From: Pachyseris speciosa
Lineage: Eukaryota; Cnidaria; Anthozoa; Scleractinia; Pachyseridae
Assembly (NCBI GenBank): GCA_016490735.1
Contig: JAEMWC010000128.1
Location: 1,252,300 to 1,316,299, forward strand
Length of the DNA stretch: 64,000 bases
Direction of reading: 5' to 3'
Part shown: piece by piece, positions 10,080-21,183 of the stretch
Layout: the number at the start of each line of letters is the position of its first letter
Numbering within the stretch: position 1 is the stretch's first letter
Translations under genes and position numbers: made by a program
The notes under the pieces: model-generated
What the model was told of the DNA's origin: nothing
The model's database searches: none
Seen by the model: the letters and a program-made list of their open reading frames with translations, nothing else

Positions 10080-11990
10080 TGTTAGATGTATTTTGTAAGC
10101 CAAATCAAGAGATGGGCTTAATCAGTTGGAGTCATCAATTATACTGCTACTGATTTCCAAACTCAAATTAATGAATTGACTGGATTCATGAATGATACTG
10201 TTATTCTGGAATGCAAATCAATGGATGGGGTTATAATTCATTGCATTCATCCATTTCACTGTTGTGTCTTCAAGCCAAATGAATGGTTGGTCTGATAATT
10301 TGCTGGATTCATCAATGAGACTGTCATTCTCGAAGCCAAATCAATGAATGGGCTAATTAGTTGGATTCATCAATGAGAGAAAGACTGTTATTGATGTCCC
10401 AAGGGATATCAATGGATGATCTTATAATGCTGTTGATCTGTAAAGTCATTACCAATGAATGGACTGGATTCATCAAATACAGTGTCATTCTGGAAAGCAA
10501 ATCAATGGATGGCCTTAATTAATCAGTTGAATTTATCAGTTATTACAGTACTATTGACGTGCAAGGCATTATTAACAAATTGACCAGATTGATCAATTAC
10601 ATTGTCATTCTGCAAGCTAAATCAATTGATGGGCTTAATCAGTTGGATTCATCATTTATAGTGGTATTGATCTGCAAGGTATTATTAATGAATGTTTTGG
10701 ATTCATCAATTACATTGTCATTCTGCAAAGCAAATCAATACATGGCCTTAATCAGTTGGATTGATCAATTAGACTGCTATTGATTTGCAACCTGGCATTA
10801 TTTATGAATGGACTGAAGTCATGAATTACAATGTTATTTTGCAAGCCAAAGCAATGGATGAGCTTAATCAATTGGATTAATCAGTTAGACTGCTACTGAT
10901 TTGCAACCTGGCATTATTTATGAATGGACTGAAGTCATGAATTACAATGTGAATTTGCAAGCCAAAGGAATGGATGAGCTTAATCAATTGGATTGATTCA
11001 TTGATGCATTGATTGATTAAACTGCTATTGATGTGCAATGCATTATTAATGCATGCACTGGATTCGTCAATTAGTTCATCATTCTGTAAACCAAATGAAT
11101 TGATGGGCTTAATTAGTTTGATTCATTAATTAGAGTGCTATTAATCTGCAAGGTATTAATGAATGGACTGGATTCATCAATTATATTGTCATTGTGTAAG
11201 GTAAATCAATGGATAGGCTTAATCAGTGGGAGTCATCAATTACACTGCTATTGATCTGGAAAGATATATGAATCAATGGACTCAATTCATCGCGTACACT
11301 CATTCTGCAAGCCAAAACAATTGCTAAGCTTAACAAGTTTGATTCATTGATTAAACTGTTATTGATCTGCAAAACCAAATCAATGGATGAGCTTAATCAG
11401 TTGGATTCATGAATTGGAGTGTTATGTGTCGACATTAAGCTTAAGCTTATATTTGTCGACATTTGCTCTCACTACACGCATTTTAATGAACACACATTGT
11501 CAGAAGTCTTGCTGTCAAAGTGGTGATCAATAAGCAGGGTGGACATCTGTAATGTTCACTAAAATGTTATTGCATGTGATTGTGGATGAACACAAAAGCA
11601 AATGATTGGAAGTAATATGACCATGGAGAAATCATCAATGAATGTGTGGAAGTCATCCTCTGTATGGAAGAAACCTGTGTGTCCCACGAGGTCTCGTGTT
11701 TTTCTTATCAGCTATAGAAAACAACGATTTTTTGTTAATTAGAGTGTTTTGTTATCGAGACGCTCTCTTCTCATCCCAACTTAAAGATACATTAGAAGTG
11801 ATATTGTTGTGCAAAGCTATATCAGTGGATAACTTTATAATTCACTGGATTCATCAATAAGACTGTTACTGTACAAGTCAAATCAATGGTGGGCTTAATC
11901 ACATTCGTCCATTACATTGTTGTTGATGTGCAAAGTCAAATTGATGGTCTTATAATTCACTGGACTCATCAATAACATTGTTATTGTAAA
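10080..11990. repeat. Diverged dimeric satellite, about 116 bp per unit
   Basis: Two related half-units alternate. One carries CAAATCAATGGATGGGCT with TTAATCAGTTGGATTC, the other GGCATTATTAATGAATGG with ACTGGATTCATCAATTAC. Occurrences of the first motif near 10211, 10329, 10498, 10614, 10730, 10848, 10964, 11092 and 11202 are mostly 116-118 bp apart. The array is interrupted at about 11420-11800 by unrelated sequence containing two GTCGAC sites around an AAGCTTAAGCTT palindrome (about 11427-11460), and resumes to about 11990. It starts about 220 bp after the Helentron end. No coding capacity is credible. Confidence 0.8.
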
Positions 11991-12414
11991 AGGCGCAGAG
12001 GTGATCAGCACAGAAACCTCACTCACAGATAATACTAATTACAGCGAATATGAAGAGATCCTATACCAGGACAATAATATACCTAACTTAAAAACGAAGA
12101 AACTGCTCAAACAAATGAGATTATGAAAATATATCAATGGCATGAAATCTACCAAGAGATTCAGAATTATACTGTAAGAAACAAGAAAACTCTTTGTTAC
12201 ACAAGCCAAATATGTATAATATTCAAATAAAGCAATTAAAAGATAAGAATTAAAAACATGCAATCCATTGGTGGTGGTGCTCAGTTGTAAATAATTATGA
12301 ATTATCGATCATCAAGATATAAGAACTTAAGCTCAATTTAACTCAAAAGATTAAATTTCCCGAGAGATTGACAGAAATTTTTCAGTATATAATAGGATAC
12401 GTAGTAAAACATCA
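11991..12414. other. AT-rich stretch with nothing recognised
   Basis: No coherent reading frame, repeat or RNA gene is visible between the satellite and the following MITE. Confidence 0.5.
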
Positions 12415-12534
12415 AACTTCAGAATACCCGGCCACTTCTTTTGCATATCATTGAATAACAAAAGTGACTATTGTGTTATACCTCGTTAAAGCGTTCCGAC
12501 AAATGTAAATGATGTGGCTGGGTATTCTGAACTT
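12415..12534. mobile_element. 110-bp MITE with terminal inverted repeats and AACTT duplication
   Basis: The ends, CAGAATACCCGGCCAC and (reverse strand) CAGAATACCCAGCCAC, continue as matching inverted repeats for about 25 bp with three or four mismatches. The body is 12420-12529. AACTT occurs directly on both sides (12415-12419 and 12530-12534), consistent with a target-site duplication. Too short to code; the autonomous family is unknown to me. Confidence 0.75.
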
Positions 12535-13371
12535 GCTCCCATCATTTATAAAGCAAAATGACATACCTATATAATTATCATGTAAACTGAAAACTGCAAA
12601 ATATCGAAGAGAAAAACAACAACGTCCAGATCTGTGAGCAGAGCTATTTGCGGTTCTCTTGGCCGGCAGGACCTAAGTACGAACACTCCTGTCAAGGCCT
12701 CACAGCCTCGCGGGCTAAAAGAATGAAAAGTGAGCGCCTATAACAGCGAGGACGGCAACGGCAACGAGAACGCCACAAAACAATGTATTCAGTGAGCAGA
12801 AACAATGGTTTTGCACGGGCATTTTGAATTTTGGTACATTTCTTTGTCGTCCTCTGCAAAACAACAACGTGAAATGACCAAATTTTAGGTTTTGTGAAGA
12901 ACGTGAGCCCATGAGGTTAAATTTGTGTTTCTTTTTTCTTACTTTAACGGCGTTCATGCATGTTTAGTCCCTGGATAATTCGTCAGCACTTTGCAAACTA
13001 AAGAAATTGGAATAATTACGAAAGAGTTACAAAAACGAGAAGTTATATTTTTAAACGACGTTTTGGTTGCCGTTGCCGTGGTCTTTGCTAAAGTTCTCTT
13101 TTAAAAGGGCTATCGGGGAAGAGAATTGAGCGCTTTCTATTTGAATGGAAAAACAGGGAAGAATTTTCGGTTAAAAGGAAGAGGACAAATTTTTCTTATT
13201 CAAAACGGAACGGGACGAGCATGTTCCTTTTACACTGAGTCAGCCTTTAAGAGACTGAGTATTAAATAAAAGATCACCAAACCGCGCGTTTAATTCATCA
13301 AGGAACATGGAACTAGTGGGACGCCGCAGATCGTACAGGAGTTTTGGGTCATTCCGGTCAAACCGAGAAAA

Positions 13372-13397
13372 AAGGAATACCTCAAAAGGTATTCCTT
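13372..13397. repeat. Perfect 11-bp hairpin
   Basis: AAGGAATACCT, a 4-nt loop, then AGGTATTCCTT. It may be the residue of a foldback element; no terminator role is implied. Confidence 0.6.
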
Positions 13398-13570
13398 CTA
13401 TTTATTTCAACTATAATTAACTGTCTGATTACTATTAACACTAAGTTTGTTTGTTTGCACATATGTAGTCGTTCGTCGTGCCAAGTTTTGAAGAATATTT
13501 TACATTAATTCCCGCTTTTCAAAACAATCGCAGAACAGATAAATTAACCCAGGCCCTTGCTCGGTTGAAT

Positions 13571-13592
13571 CCTAACCCTAGCCCTAACCCTA
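13571..13592. repeat. Short interstitial telomere-like repeat
   Basis: CCTAACCCTA, GCCCTAACCC and TA follow each other, a few degenerate copies of the CCCTAA unit (TTAGGG on the other strand). Too short to be a chromosome end. Confidence 0.6.
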
Positions 13593-14894
13593 TCTTGGAG
13601 GACCAGGAAAAAAAATTAATAGTTTCTGAAAGTAAGGATAGGCTAAGAAACGAACAACAGCTGGCAATGCTTTTTAACAATACTGAGAAGTCCACAGTTC
13701 GAAATTTAAGTAACTCACCAGTTTACTCTATTATCAGGATGGTCGGCCCGCGATTTCTTTGAAAAACTATTGAGGAAATCCCGTATCAGGGCCGTTGTAG
13801 TCGAAGAGAGCGCAAAGGGGACTAGTAAAAGTCGTATGGCTTAGGAACACTTGGACCATTTTAGAGGATTAAGTTTCAGCGGCGTAGCCGGGATTTTTCA
13901 ACAGATACGTACAAGTTTCGAAATCTTCTTCTCCCCTTCCCTCTCATAAAAAGATCCTCGAATATGTTTTTCACATGCCTTCATCAAACGTTGTTTTATC
14001 ATTAGCATGCTGATGGTATGTTGTAAGGGTTAGCATTGGTACTTGATACATATGAAACTCCTTCTTAACAAAAGGCCTCTCATATTTCCGATGACCACGC
14101 CCACAGCCGCTCTCGGTCAAAATACTCTTAAGAATTGTAGTGTTTCCTTTCGCTTGCTTTTTGTTTGAAGATTTATGTCAAGTTACCTCCGGAATTCGAA
14201 AATGACATGTTTAACACATGCCTTTCCCTTTGTTTTGTTCTAGATTGCTAAAAAAATCCACGGACTTTGGCGGTTACTTTTGCCAAGTTGAATGTTTTTT
14301 TTTTGGGCCAACAAGGGGTAAAAATAGACCGGATGGGGAAAACTGGGGCATAGCTTCCTAGTGCATACTGGGATCGGTTAGTTACCGCCAAATTTGAAAA
14401 TTTTATACAATTTCCCGCGTTTGGATACCAATTTCATCAATATAGATCAACATTTTTCCACGGACTTATGGCTCTTAAGGTTCACTTGCTCGCGTGTTTG
14501 CTGCTGTTGCTTCTATCTTTCATACCGGGCAGCAGAGCATACGGCAATGCGGATAGTACAGGAAACAATTCTTCGGGAGATGCTGTTCCTTCATTCCTAT
14601 ACGAAATTAACAAGAAAGTGTTCCTATGATATTATCGTACTTCAGTGAGCTTTTTATCTCTGTTTCAAGGTTCAGTTCGGGTACTGAGGACGAGGATGCG
14701 AATTAATAAAAAGGTCGCAGTCATTAACATATTGCTAGGGTAAAACCAGATTGGCGTTTTGAGTCAGAAATTTCAAATAATATTAAACTTGCCGGGGTCT
14801 ACATCTCATTTCTTTCAGTTCACTCATTTATACATTATCCAAGGAGAATAAAAACGGCACAGAAAACGGTTGCGACTCCGCCGTAGCCGCTGGC

Positions 14895-16943
14895 GTGAAG
14901 AGAATTTTTGAAGAATCTGGTGCTGGCGATGTTGTTTTTAACAGCCGTATTCTAAACGTCTCCAAAAAGATTTCAATACTGCAAACGGATTATAGACGTG
15001 CGAGCAAGGCAGGAGAAAAATCACCGGTAAAATTGTTGAACGGATGGAAAACCGGAGCGAAATATCAATTCAAAATTTACTACAATGAAGGTGAAGACAC
15101 AGTATGAAATTCTCCGAGGGCAAAAAAGGGCACTTGAGGAGTCTGTTACGGAAGAAGCAGCTGAAAGGATTTGCCTTGAGAGACTTCAAAGTGTGTTGAA
15201 AACGGCAGAGAAGAGGGACAGTTACAACAAACTTCGGTTTAAACATCTGGCCAAAAAGGTAGCAGCGATGAATTTTGGAAAAAAGGCCAGAGGCCCTGCC
15301 AAAAAAGTGTTTGGGACAATACACACCGCCACATCAGACTCGCATGAAGAGGCAACTAAAAGAACAATGTCACGCAACACTTTCGTTTCTTGATTTATAA
15401 GATTATGTTGCAACTAAAGTAGAGGCATTCAACGAAGATACGGAAAAGCTCGAGACCTTCAGGCTCCTGGAGCAAGACAAACTGCCTTTTAGAGATAACG
15501 AAGAAAAGGAAATGACTGACCGAGAGGTAGATGATTTGAACATGTGGTTATATCTAAAAGACAAGTTTAACATTTCCAACGAGGCCTGGCGTGAATTTTC
15601 AGCAAAGCTAAAGATTTTCCAAAATTGTCCACGGTGATTAAAAGAGTCAACGACCTTAATGCATCTTGGACCTTAAGCTCCACACCAGGAGAAGCAGAGG
15701 GCGTGCAAGTAAAGTTATCAAAGTCAAAGTCAGCGGGGACGGAACAGAAATTGGCAAAAGGTTAAAAATTGTTAATTTTACTTACACTATAATGAATGAA
15801 AAAGAAGTAGCAATGGGTGAGAAAGGAAGTTATATCTTAGCAATTATCATGACAACCGAGAGTTATGACAATTTACAGGAGAGTCTTTTTGATCTCAGCA
15901 GTGAGATGGCATCACTGACAAAAATTACTGTAAATAATAAAACCTACACTATTGAGTACTTTCTTGGCGGTGATTGGAAATTTTTGGCTTGTGTCTGTGG
16001 GTTGGGGGCCGCAAACCAAGACTATGCTTGTATATGGTGCAAGTGTCCCCGAAAAGAGAGATGGGGTTTTCATAAACAGTGGTCCCTCTCTGATTTAAAA
16101 TTAGGGGAAGAAACCTGGAAGAAATAAGAAAATGTGCCAAATCAAAGAAATATAATTGTAGACATGATCCCTCATTTCCCTTCATTTGTCAGGATCATGT
16201 AGTTATAGATACATTACATCTTTTTCTTAGAATTTCAGATAACTTAATTGAGCTATTAATTAGAGAACTGAGGAGGCTGGATCTTATTGAAAAAAAGTTC
16301 AATTTCCAAATGGGTTCCCAAGGGACAAATATAAACATATGGCAGCTTACAAAACCCTCATTCAAAATCTGGGCATATCATTTCAATGGCATATTGGCAA
16401 GGACTAGAAAAAGTTGGAATACCAAGATCTCACTGGTCCAGAGAAACTTAAGTTATTCCAAAATATCAAAATATCAGCACTTCTTAATGATGAAACAGAG
16501 GGTAACCAAATTCAAAATCTGTGGGCTTGTTTCATGGATATCATTGGGGATTTAAAGCTTGATTTCCATTGTGATAATGAAATCGTGCACTTTAAAACTA
16601 AGATTAAAAGATGAAAATTTTCTTAATTTATACCAAACAAAGGATGTGACACCATATATGCATGCCCTAAATGCCCACGTTCCTGAATTCTAAAGTTATA
16701 CAAAAATATTGCTTACTATACCCAGCAGGGCATGGCAAAGTATAACAACAGGGCATGAAAGGACTATTTTGCTCAACTAATCATAGAGGGGTTTCTGCCC
16801 TTAAGCAACTTTTCCTGAAGAAAAATAGAATTCAGTATCTTGAGGTAGGTGGTTATGCAAGGGTTAAAAACAGCTATACATGTTCCAACTGTTCTAATAT
16901 TGTTCACAATCAAAACATGAACCTACAACTGTATCAACTGTGA
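14895..16943 (+). pseudogene. Decayed transposase-like gene with RAG1/Transib-like sequence features
   Basis: Successive open pieces in different frames form one protein: about 14895-15107, 15085-15393 (coiled-coil-like, EILRGQKRALEE), 15372-15640 (LNMWLYLKDKFNIS), 15655-16127, 16112-16620 and 16640-16943. The central piece contains KVSGDGTEIGKRLKIVNF (Asp codon 15738-15740), then FLGGDWKFLA and a CIWCKC zinc-like pair. The next contains HVVIDTLHLFLRISD (Asp codon 16208-16210). The last has STNHRG and LKKNRIQYLE. I recall this family as widespread and unnamed in cnidarians and sponges. The order Asp, GG..FK/FLA, CxxC, second Asp resembles RAG1/Transib catalytic cores; that link is inference. 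At least five frameshifts and internal stops show it is dead. Confidence 0.6.
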
Positions 16944-17321
16944 ACATACAACATGTTGTTCACATCTCATCAAAATTAATGGCCACTGGAAACAGAAATG
17001 TCTGATTGTGACAGATTAACTGATCGGTTTCTGTCATATGCAGGGCAGATTTCAATTACTTCATGTCAAACTTTGTAATTGGACATCAAACACCAAATAT
17101 CTTTCTACATGTATGCTCACTTGGAATTTGAAGCTATCAGAATAGTATAAATGCACACTGTGGGAGTACAATTTGTTACGCAACAACCAATAAAACTGAT
17201 ATCTGCACTAAAGATATGACAAAAAATATGTTGTAAATGTTAAACATGTTATTTTCTGAATTAGTTTGTGTGTTCTGAATTACATAAAAAAGCTCCATTT
17301 AAGTATTGTGCTTTGTTGCCA
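16944..17321. other. AT-rich 3' flank, nothing recognised
   Basis: No open frame or repeat of note lies between the decayed plus-strand gene and the convergent minus-strand gene. Confidence 0.5.
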
Positions 17322-17847
17322 TCACCTCGAACAAAGGTAAACACCAACATATGTGAATCTCCTCTTGGACAACCAATATTTAACTGTTCCCTTGATCACA
17401 TATGCAAAGTCTCCATTTTCATTTAATATTCTTTCATTCCATTTCAACCCCAGCAAATCATCCAAATCGTGATTGTCAGCGATCTGATGTACTTCTCTCC
17501 GTCTCTCATAATTTGCTCTGATTACCAGTCCAAGCTCTTGATCAAATACATCAGGGTCCATATTGAGTTCAATCCTACCGGTAATTTCTGGGTCATCACG
17601 GCGCCCGGACCACAGTCTCCGTTTTACTTCCCTGTACAGTTGAACGTAATGGCTGTTCTTTCTTTCTTCCAAAGAAAAGTCGAGGAATAAATGCTTTCTC
17701 TAGCCTCACAAATGGAAACAAATCATCCCTGTAGTCACGCCACTCATCTGTATCTTCGCTAAGACCCTTGTAGAGAATTTTGATCCTTTTCTTCTCTTTA
17801 TCCACCTCGCGAATTTCAATTTCATAAATGTGGTTGTCCTTTTTCAT
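17322..17847 (-). pseudogene. Decayed gene with a Tudor/chromo-barrel-like N-terminus, about 170 aa
   Basis: The minus-strand ATG at 17847 starts MKKDNHIYEIEIREVDKE, followed by VKILYKGLSEDTDEWR-type text (seen: IKILYKGLSEDTDEWRDY). That beta-strand plus D.EWR pattern is typical of Tudor, MBT or chromo-barrel folds that bind modified histone tails. A frameshift at about 17672-17690 (after FIPRLFF) moves the rest to another frame. That part contains YREVKRRLWSGRRDDPE, LLGLKWNERILNENGDF and VKYWLSKRR and ends at 17322. I recall similar unnamed proteins in corals, with no known function. It lies tail to tail with the preceding decayed transposase-like gene. Confidence 0.5.
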
Positions 17848-18379
17848 TTTCTTTTAATTTTTAGCTTTAAACACCGGTAGATACTCGTCAATAAGCCTTT
17901 TCGGGGAACAGGACAGACGCTTCTTTGGCGGCCATTTTCAATTTCGCAGAATTTTGCTCAAACTGCGCATGCGCACTGATGAAAGTCATTAAATCGGTCA
18001 TGTATGATCACTGAATATCAAATGTTCATCGATGAGTTTGATATGGAAAAATTACTTAAATTGTGAAATACAATTCTGCCTGTTGCTTTTTTCAGTTTAT
18101 TGAAGTGCTTCAGTCGTTAAAAATTAATCGGAACTATCAACTTAGTGGTATCTCTAACTTTTATTTACAAATGAGTGATTTTGTTTTACTGCTGTGTATA
18201 CCACATCGTTTTTAAGTGACATTATTTTCCTTATAAAACCACTTAACAACTTAGCTATATAGACGTAATTGTGCCCTAGTTAAGTTTCATTTACGTTCGC
18301 GTTTCTTCGAAATTTCCCACAAACATGTCTACATATCATGACATATTCATGAACAATAGACCGAAATGCTGAGACTATG
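17848..18379. other. Upstream flank of the minus-strand gene, nothing recognised
   Basis: AT-rich with a short GC-richer part around 17880-17970, possibly its 5' UTR and promoter. No defined motif can be assigned. Confidence 0.4.
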
Positions 18380-19062
18380 TAAAATATAACTGTGAATGAT
18401 ACTGATATGAAATAAATCATATATAAACTACGGAAATGAAATCAAATGAAGAGTAATCCTCCCAGTTGTGGACGCAATGTATCCAATTGCAAAAAGAAAA
18501 AAAAATTCAGGAGTTCAACGGAGTCTGAACCTGTGGCCTCGCAATTCTCGTGCAATGCTCTAACCAACTGACCTATGAAGCCACTGACGTTGGCATCAGG
18601 TCAATTGTGGGTTCATATGTTCTTGTTAGAGAAATGAGTGTGAATGATATATGATAGAAATCATATCTGAACTGCGGAAATGAAATGAACAATGATCCTC
18701 GCACCTGTGGACGCAATTTATGCAATTGCGAAAAGAAGCCTGAGAAAAATGCAGGACTTCGACGGGTTTGAACCCATGACCTCGTGATTCCGGTGCGATG
18801 CTCTAACCAACTGAGCTATGAAGCCACTGGCGTTGGGAGCAGGTCAATTGTGGGTTCATATGTTCCCGTGAAAGGAATGAGTGTGAATGATACATGAAAT
18901 AAATCATATATGAACTGGCGGAAATGAAATCAAATGAAGAATGATCCTCGCAGTTGTGGAAACCCACAATTGACCTGCTCCCGACGTCAGTGGCTTCATA
19001 GCTCAGTTGATTAGAGCATCGCCCCGGAATCACGAGGTCACGGGTTCAACCCAGTTGTAGTC
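18380..19062. repeat. Cluster of tRNA-derived SINE copies, tandem and inverted
   Basis: Each unit has a tRNA-like head (GGCTTCATAGCTCAGTTGG, with A and B boxes GCTCAGTTGGTTAGAGC and GGTTCAAACCC), then a body ending in an AT-rich part with ATATGAACCCACAATTGACC. Copy 1 (minus) is about 18380-18580, diverged. Copy 2 (minus, best preserved) is about 18581-18828, with the tRNA-like part at 18753-18825. A headless body follows (minus, 18829-18960), and then an inverted head on the plus strand (18961-19062). The anticodon stem is mispaired and position 33 is not T, so these are SINEs and not working tRNA genes. A body fragment recurs at 50107-50187. Confidence 0.8.
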
Positions 19063-19469
19063 CTCGATTTTCGTGTTGTGTGCTCGGCGCCACGATTGCG
19101 ATTTTTGTCGATCGCCGCGATCGTTGTATAAAATGGCCGATATCTAAAATGTCAGACATCGCCGATTACATTCCAACATTTGGCTAGTGTGCTAGTTCCC
19201 GCGATTTTGTACGTTTATTTCTGCGAATCGGCAGTAAAGTCAACCAATCAGATTGGGTGATTTTATCACATGACTTTTCACAATGACCGACACCAACGAC
19301 ATGTGGTTTTGGATAGAGGAAAAGAATTAAATCTAATGAAAAAATCGCTTAGTGTACCCGCATCAATCGCCAGCGAAATTGGCTGGCGAATTTCGCTGCT
19401 GATCAAATTCGCTGCGATCGGCGTATGAAATCGCCTAGTGTGTCACCCCCTTTACACAGCAAAACAAGC
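19063..19469. other. CG-containing stretch with repeated CGATC/TAGTGTG words
   Basis: Words such as GCTAGTGTGCTAG, CTTAGTGTACCCGC and CCTAGTGTGTCACCCCC recur, and CGATCGCCGCGATCG is self-complementary. This looks like part of a MITE, but I cannot find clean ends or a duplication. Confidence 0.35.
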
Positions 19470-19625
19470 TTAGCCAATGAAATAGTTACACATATCGCAT
19501 CTGTCAATCAAATAAGTATCCAACCAATAAAAGTTAGACGTATCGCAGTTAACGCCCAAAAACTTGGTATAAAAGATTAGAGCTGCGTTTGCTCCACACG
19601 CTGTTGTCCATCGTATCACTGTCAA
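19470..19625 (+). promoter_or_regulatory. Candidate polymerase II promoter and first exon
   Basis: Three CCAAT-type boxes (GCCAATGAAA at about 19474, GTCAATCAAA at about 19504, ACCAATAAAA at about 19523) precede TATAAAAG at about 19569. A splice-donor-like GTCAAGTAAGTAC follows at 19621. A possible 37-bp exon with AG and GTAAGT borders lies at 20005-20041. No protein can be read from these pieces, so the gene is unidentified and may be non-coding or defunct. Confidence 0.35.
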
Positions 19626-20730
19626 GTAAGTACTTCTCTTGGTATGTTCCCCTAACTTTAGTACACGTTTGTGATGATTTTCTCTACTAACATGCAGTTT
19701 AATCGCAAAATTAGTACTACGCTATGCGTTATCTCTTTTCCAAGCAACATGACCCAAGTAAACTAGTCTGGCGATTTAAAATTGCAAATTCAACTACTGA
19801 ATTCTCGTTGCGTCATGCGAAATTCATCACCATTCATGGTTGCAATTTTCTCCACAATACTTAATAGCAACTTTAAGTTTACAAGTTTTGAGGTCTTTCT
19901 CTGATTTCTTTTTTTTGCAAATGCTCAGTGTTCAAAAAACACAAGGCCAGAAGGTATTAAGAGCGTACAATTATGCCATGTTACATCTCTTTATTGTTTC
20001 ACAGACAGCTTCAGACAATTCAAATTACAACAGGAGAGACCGTAAGTAAATAGGCACTTCGATCATTTCATTTGTTCCATTGTCAAGAAGTGCATTTCAA
20101 TGTTCTTCCAGTTGTATCAATGAACGTCATAAACATTGCTGTTTTGGAGCGCGCGTACTTCGCAACTGTTACAGAAAAACGAACGGCATACACTGATGTC
20201 ATGGGCACCCAAGCAGGCAAATGAAGTGAAATGCTGTAGAAAGGCATTTTTAAATACCTTATGGTGTTTGAAAACTGTTAAAATTAAAAGTGATGTTTTC
20301 GTGAGCTAGAAGAATTTGATCTCTTCGCATTCGTTAGCTGAAATTTTAATTGCCCCTATTTGTTGGGGAGCAAAATCTTCCTTTGAGAAAATGCTAACTG
20401 AAATGAACCTTGCGGGAACTTTTTAGGCAACTGTTTTCTTGTCGAAAATGCTAGCTGACGTTTTTGACTGCCTAAAAACAGTAATTACGACCTTTCTGAA
20501 AACCTCAGGGCCTATAATTTGGCCATTCTGAATCTTTTAAGCTACGTTTCAGTTACGAAAATGTCACTGTACTGTTTAATTAATCGACGCTGCCGGACTT
20601 GCCTCCACAAAACAGATACCTACTGAAACTTGTCGTCACGTGCACATGATGTAGTCTACATTAAGTAAGAAAAAAATCTGAAAAGAATTTTCAATAAAAC
20701 GTTAAATATACCACACAAGGGTAGATTTCC
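19626..20730. other. No gene recognised
   Basis: Apart from the possible 37-bp exon at 20005-20041 there is no consistent reading frame or repeat. Confidence 0.4.
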
Positions 20731-20955
20731 GTTACCCTGTAATATTTTACACGCATACGGAGGTCAATTTCAACTCGCGTTATAGTGCGTAAATAAAATA
20801 GAGATGATGTATGCAAGGTGCGGTAAAAGTTGAAGTTCCCTCGACTTCTTTGTGCGCATCGTTTCACACATCGTCTCTATTTTATTTATACACGTAAACT
20901 TAGTTAAACTTTACGTCCCCGCGTACGCAAAAATTACGCGACAGTAAAAATACGC
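20731..20955. mobile_element. Foldback (palindromic) MITE-like element
   Basis: The core TAAATAAAATAGAGATGATG at about 20789 pairs with CATCGTCTCTATTTTATTTA at about 20870. Similarity continues outward through GCATACGGAGG / CGTACGCGGGG to TTACCCTGT / TTACTGTCG, giving arms of some 90 bp with mismatches. No flanking duplication could be fixed. Confidence 0.6.
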
Positions 20956-21183
20956 TTTCGGACAATGAACGAACTCTTGTTCAATCAATCAGATTTTATC
21001 AGACATCTCGAAGCTGCGTACACGCTACAAAAGAAAATAGAGAAATCTGTGTTGTATTCAGCTAGCAACAGACAGATTATCAGACAGAAAACCTATTGAA
21101 ACTACAACTGATCAAAATCATTTTATAAATTCGGATTTAACTTGAGGCGAAGTTCATTATCGACCTCAATAAAGCTCGACTAA

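Larger units (their letters stand above)
12535..14894. other. Non-coding stretch with minor repeat debris
   Basis: No gene is supported. Small structures are visible. GGCAACGGCAACG at about 12752 and its inverse GTTGCCGTTGCC at about 13068 may be remains of one element. There is a perfect short hairpin at 13372-13397, an interstitial telomere-like run at 13571-13592, and inverted TTTGGCGGTTACT / TTTGGCGGTAACT ends at about 14273 and 14393 that could bound a MITE of some 120 bp. The 94-codon open frame at 13478-13762 shows no recognisable motif. Confidence 0.45.

Noticed and set aside
13571..13592. Chromosome end
   Set aside because: Only about 22 bases of degenerate repeat with ordinary sequence on both sides.
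18753..18825. Functional tRNA gene on the minus strand
   Set aside because: The anticodon stem has mismatches, position 33 is not T, and the sequence is embedded in repeated SINE units.
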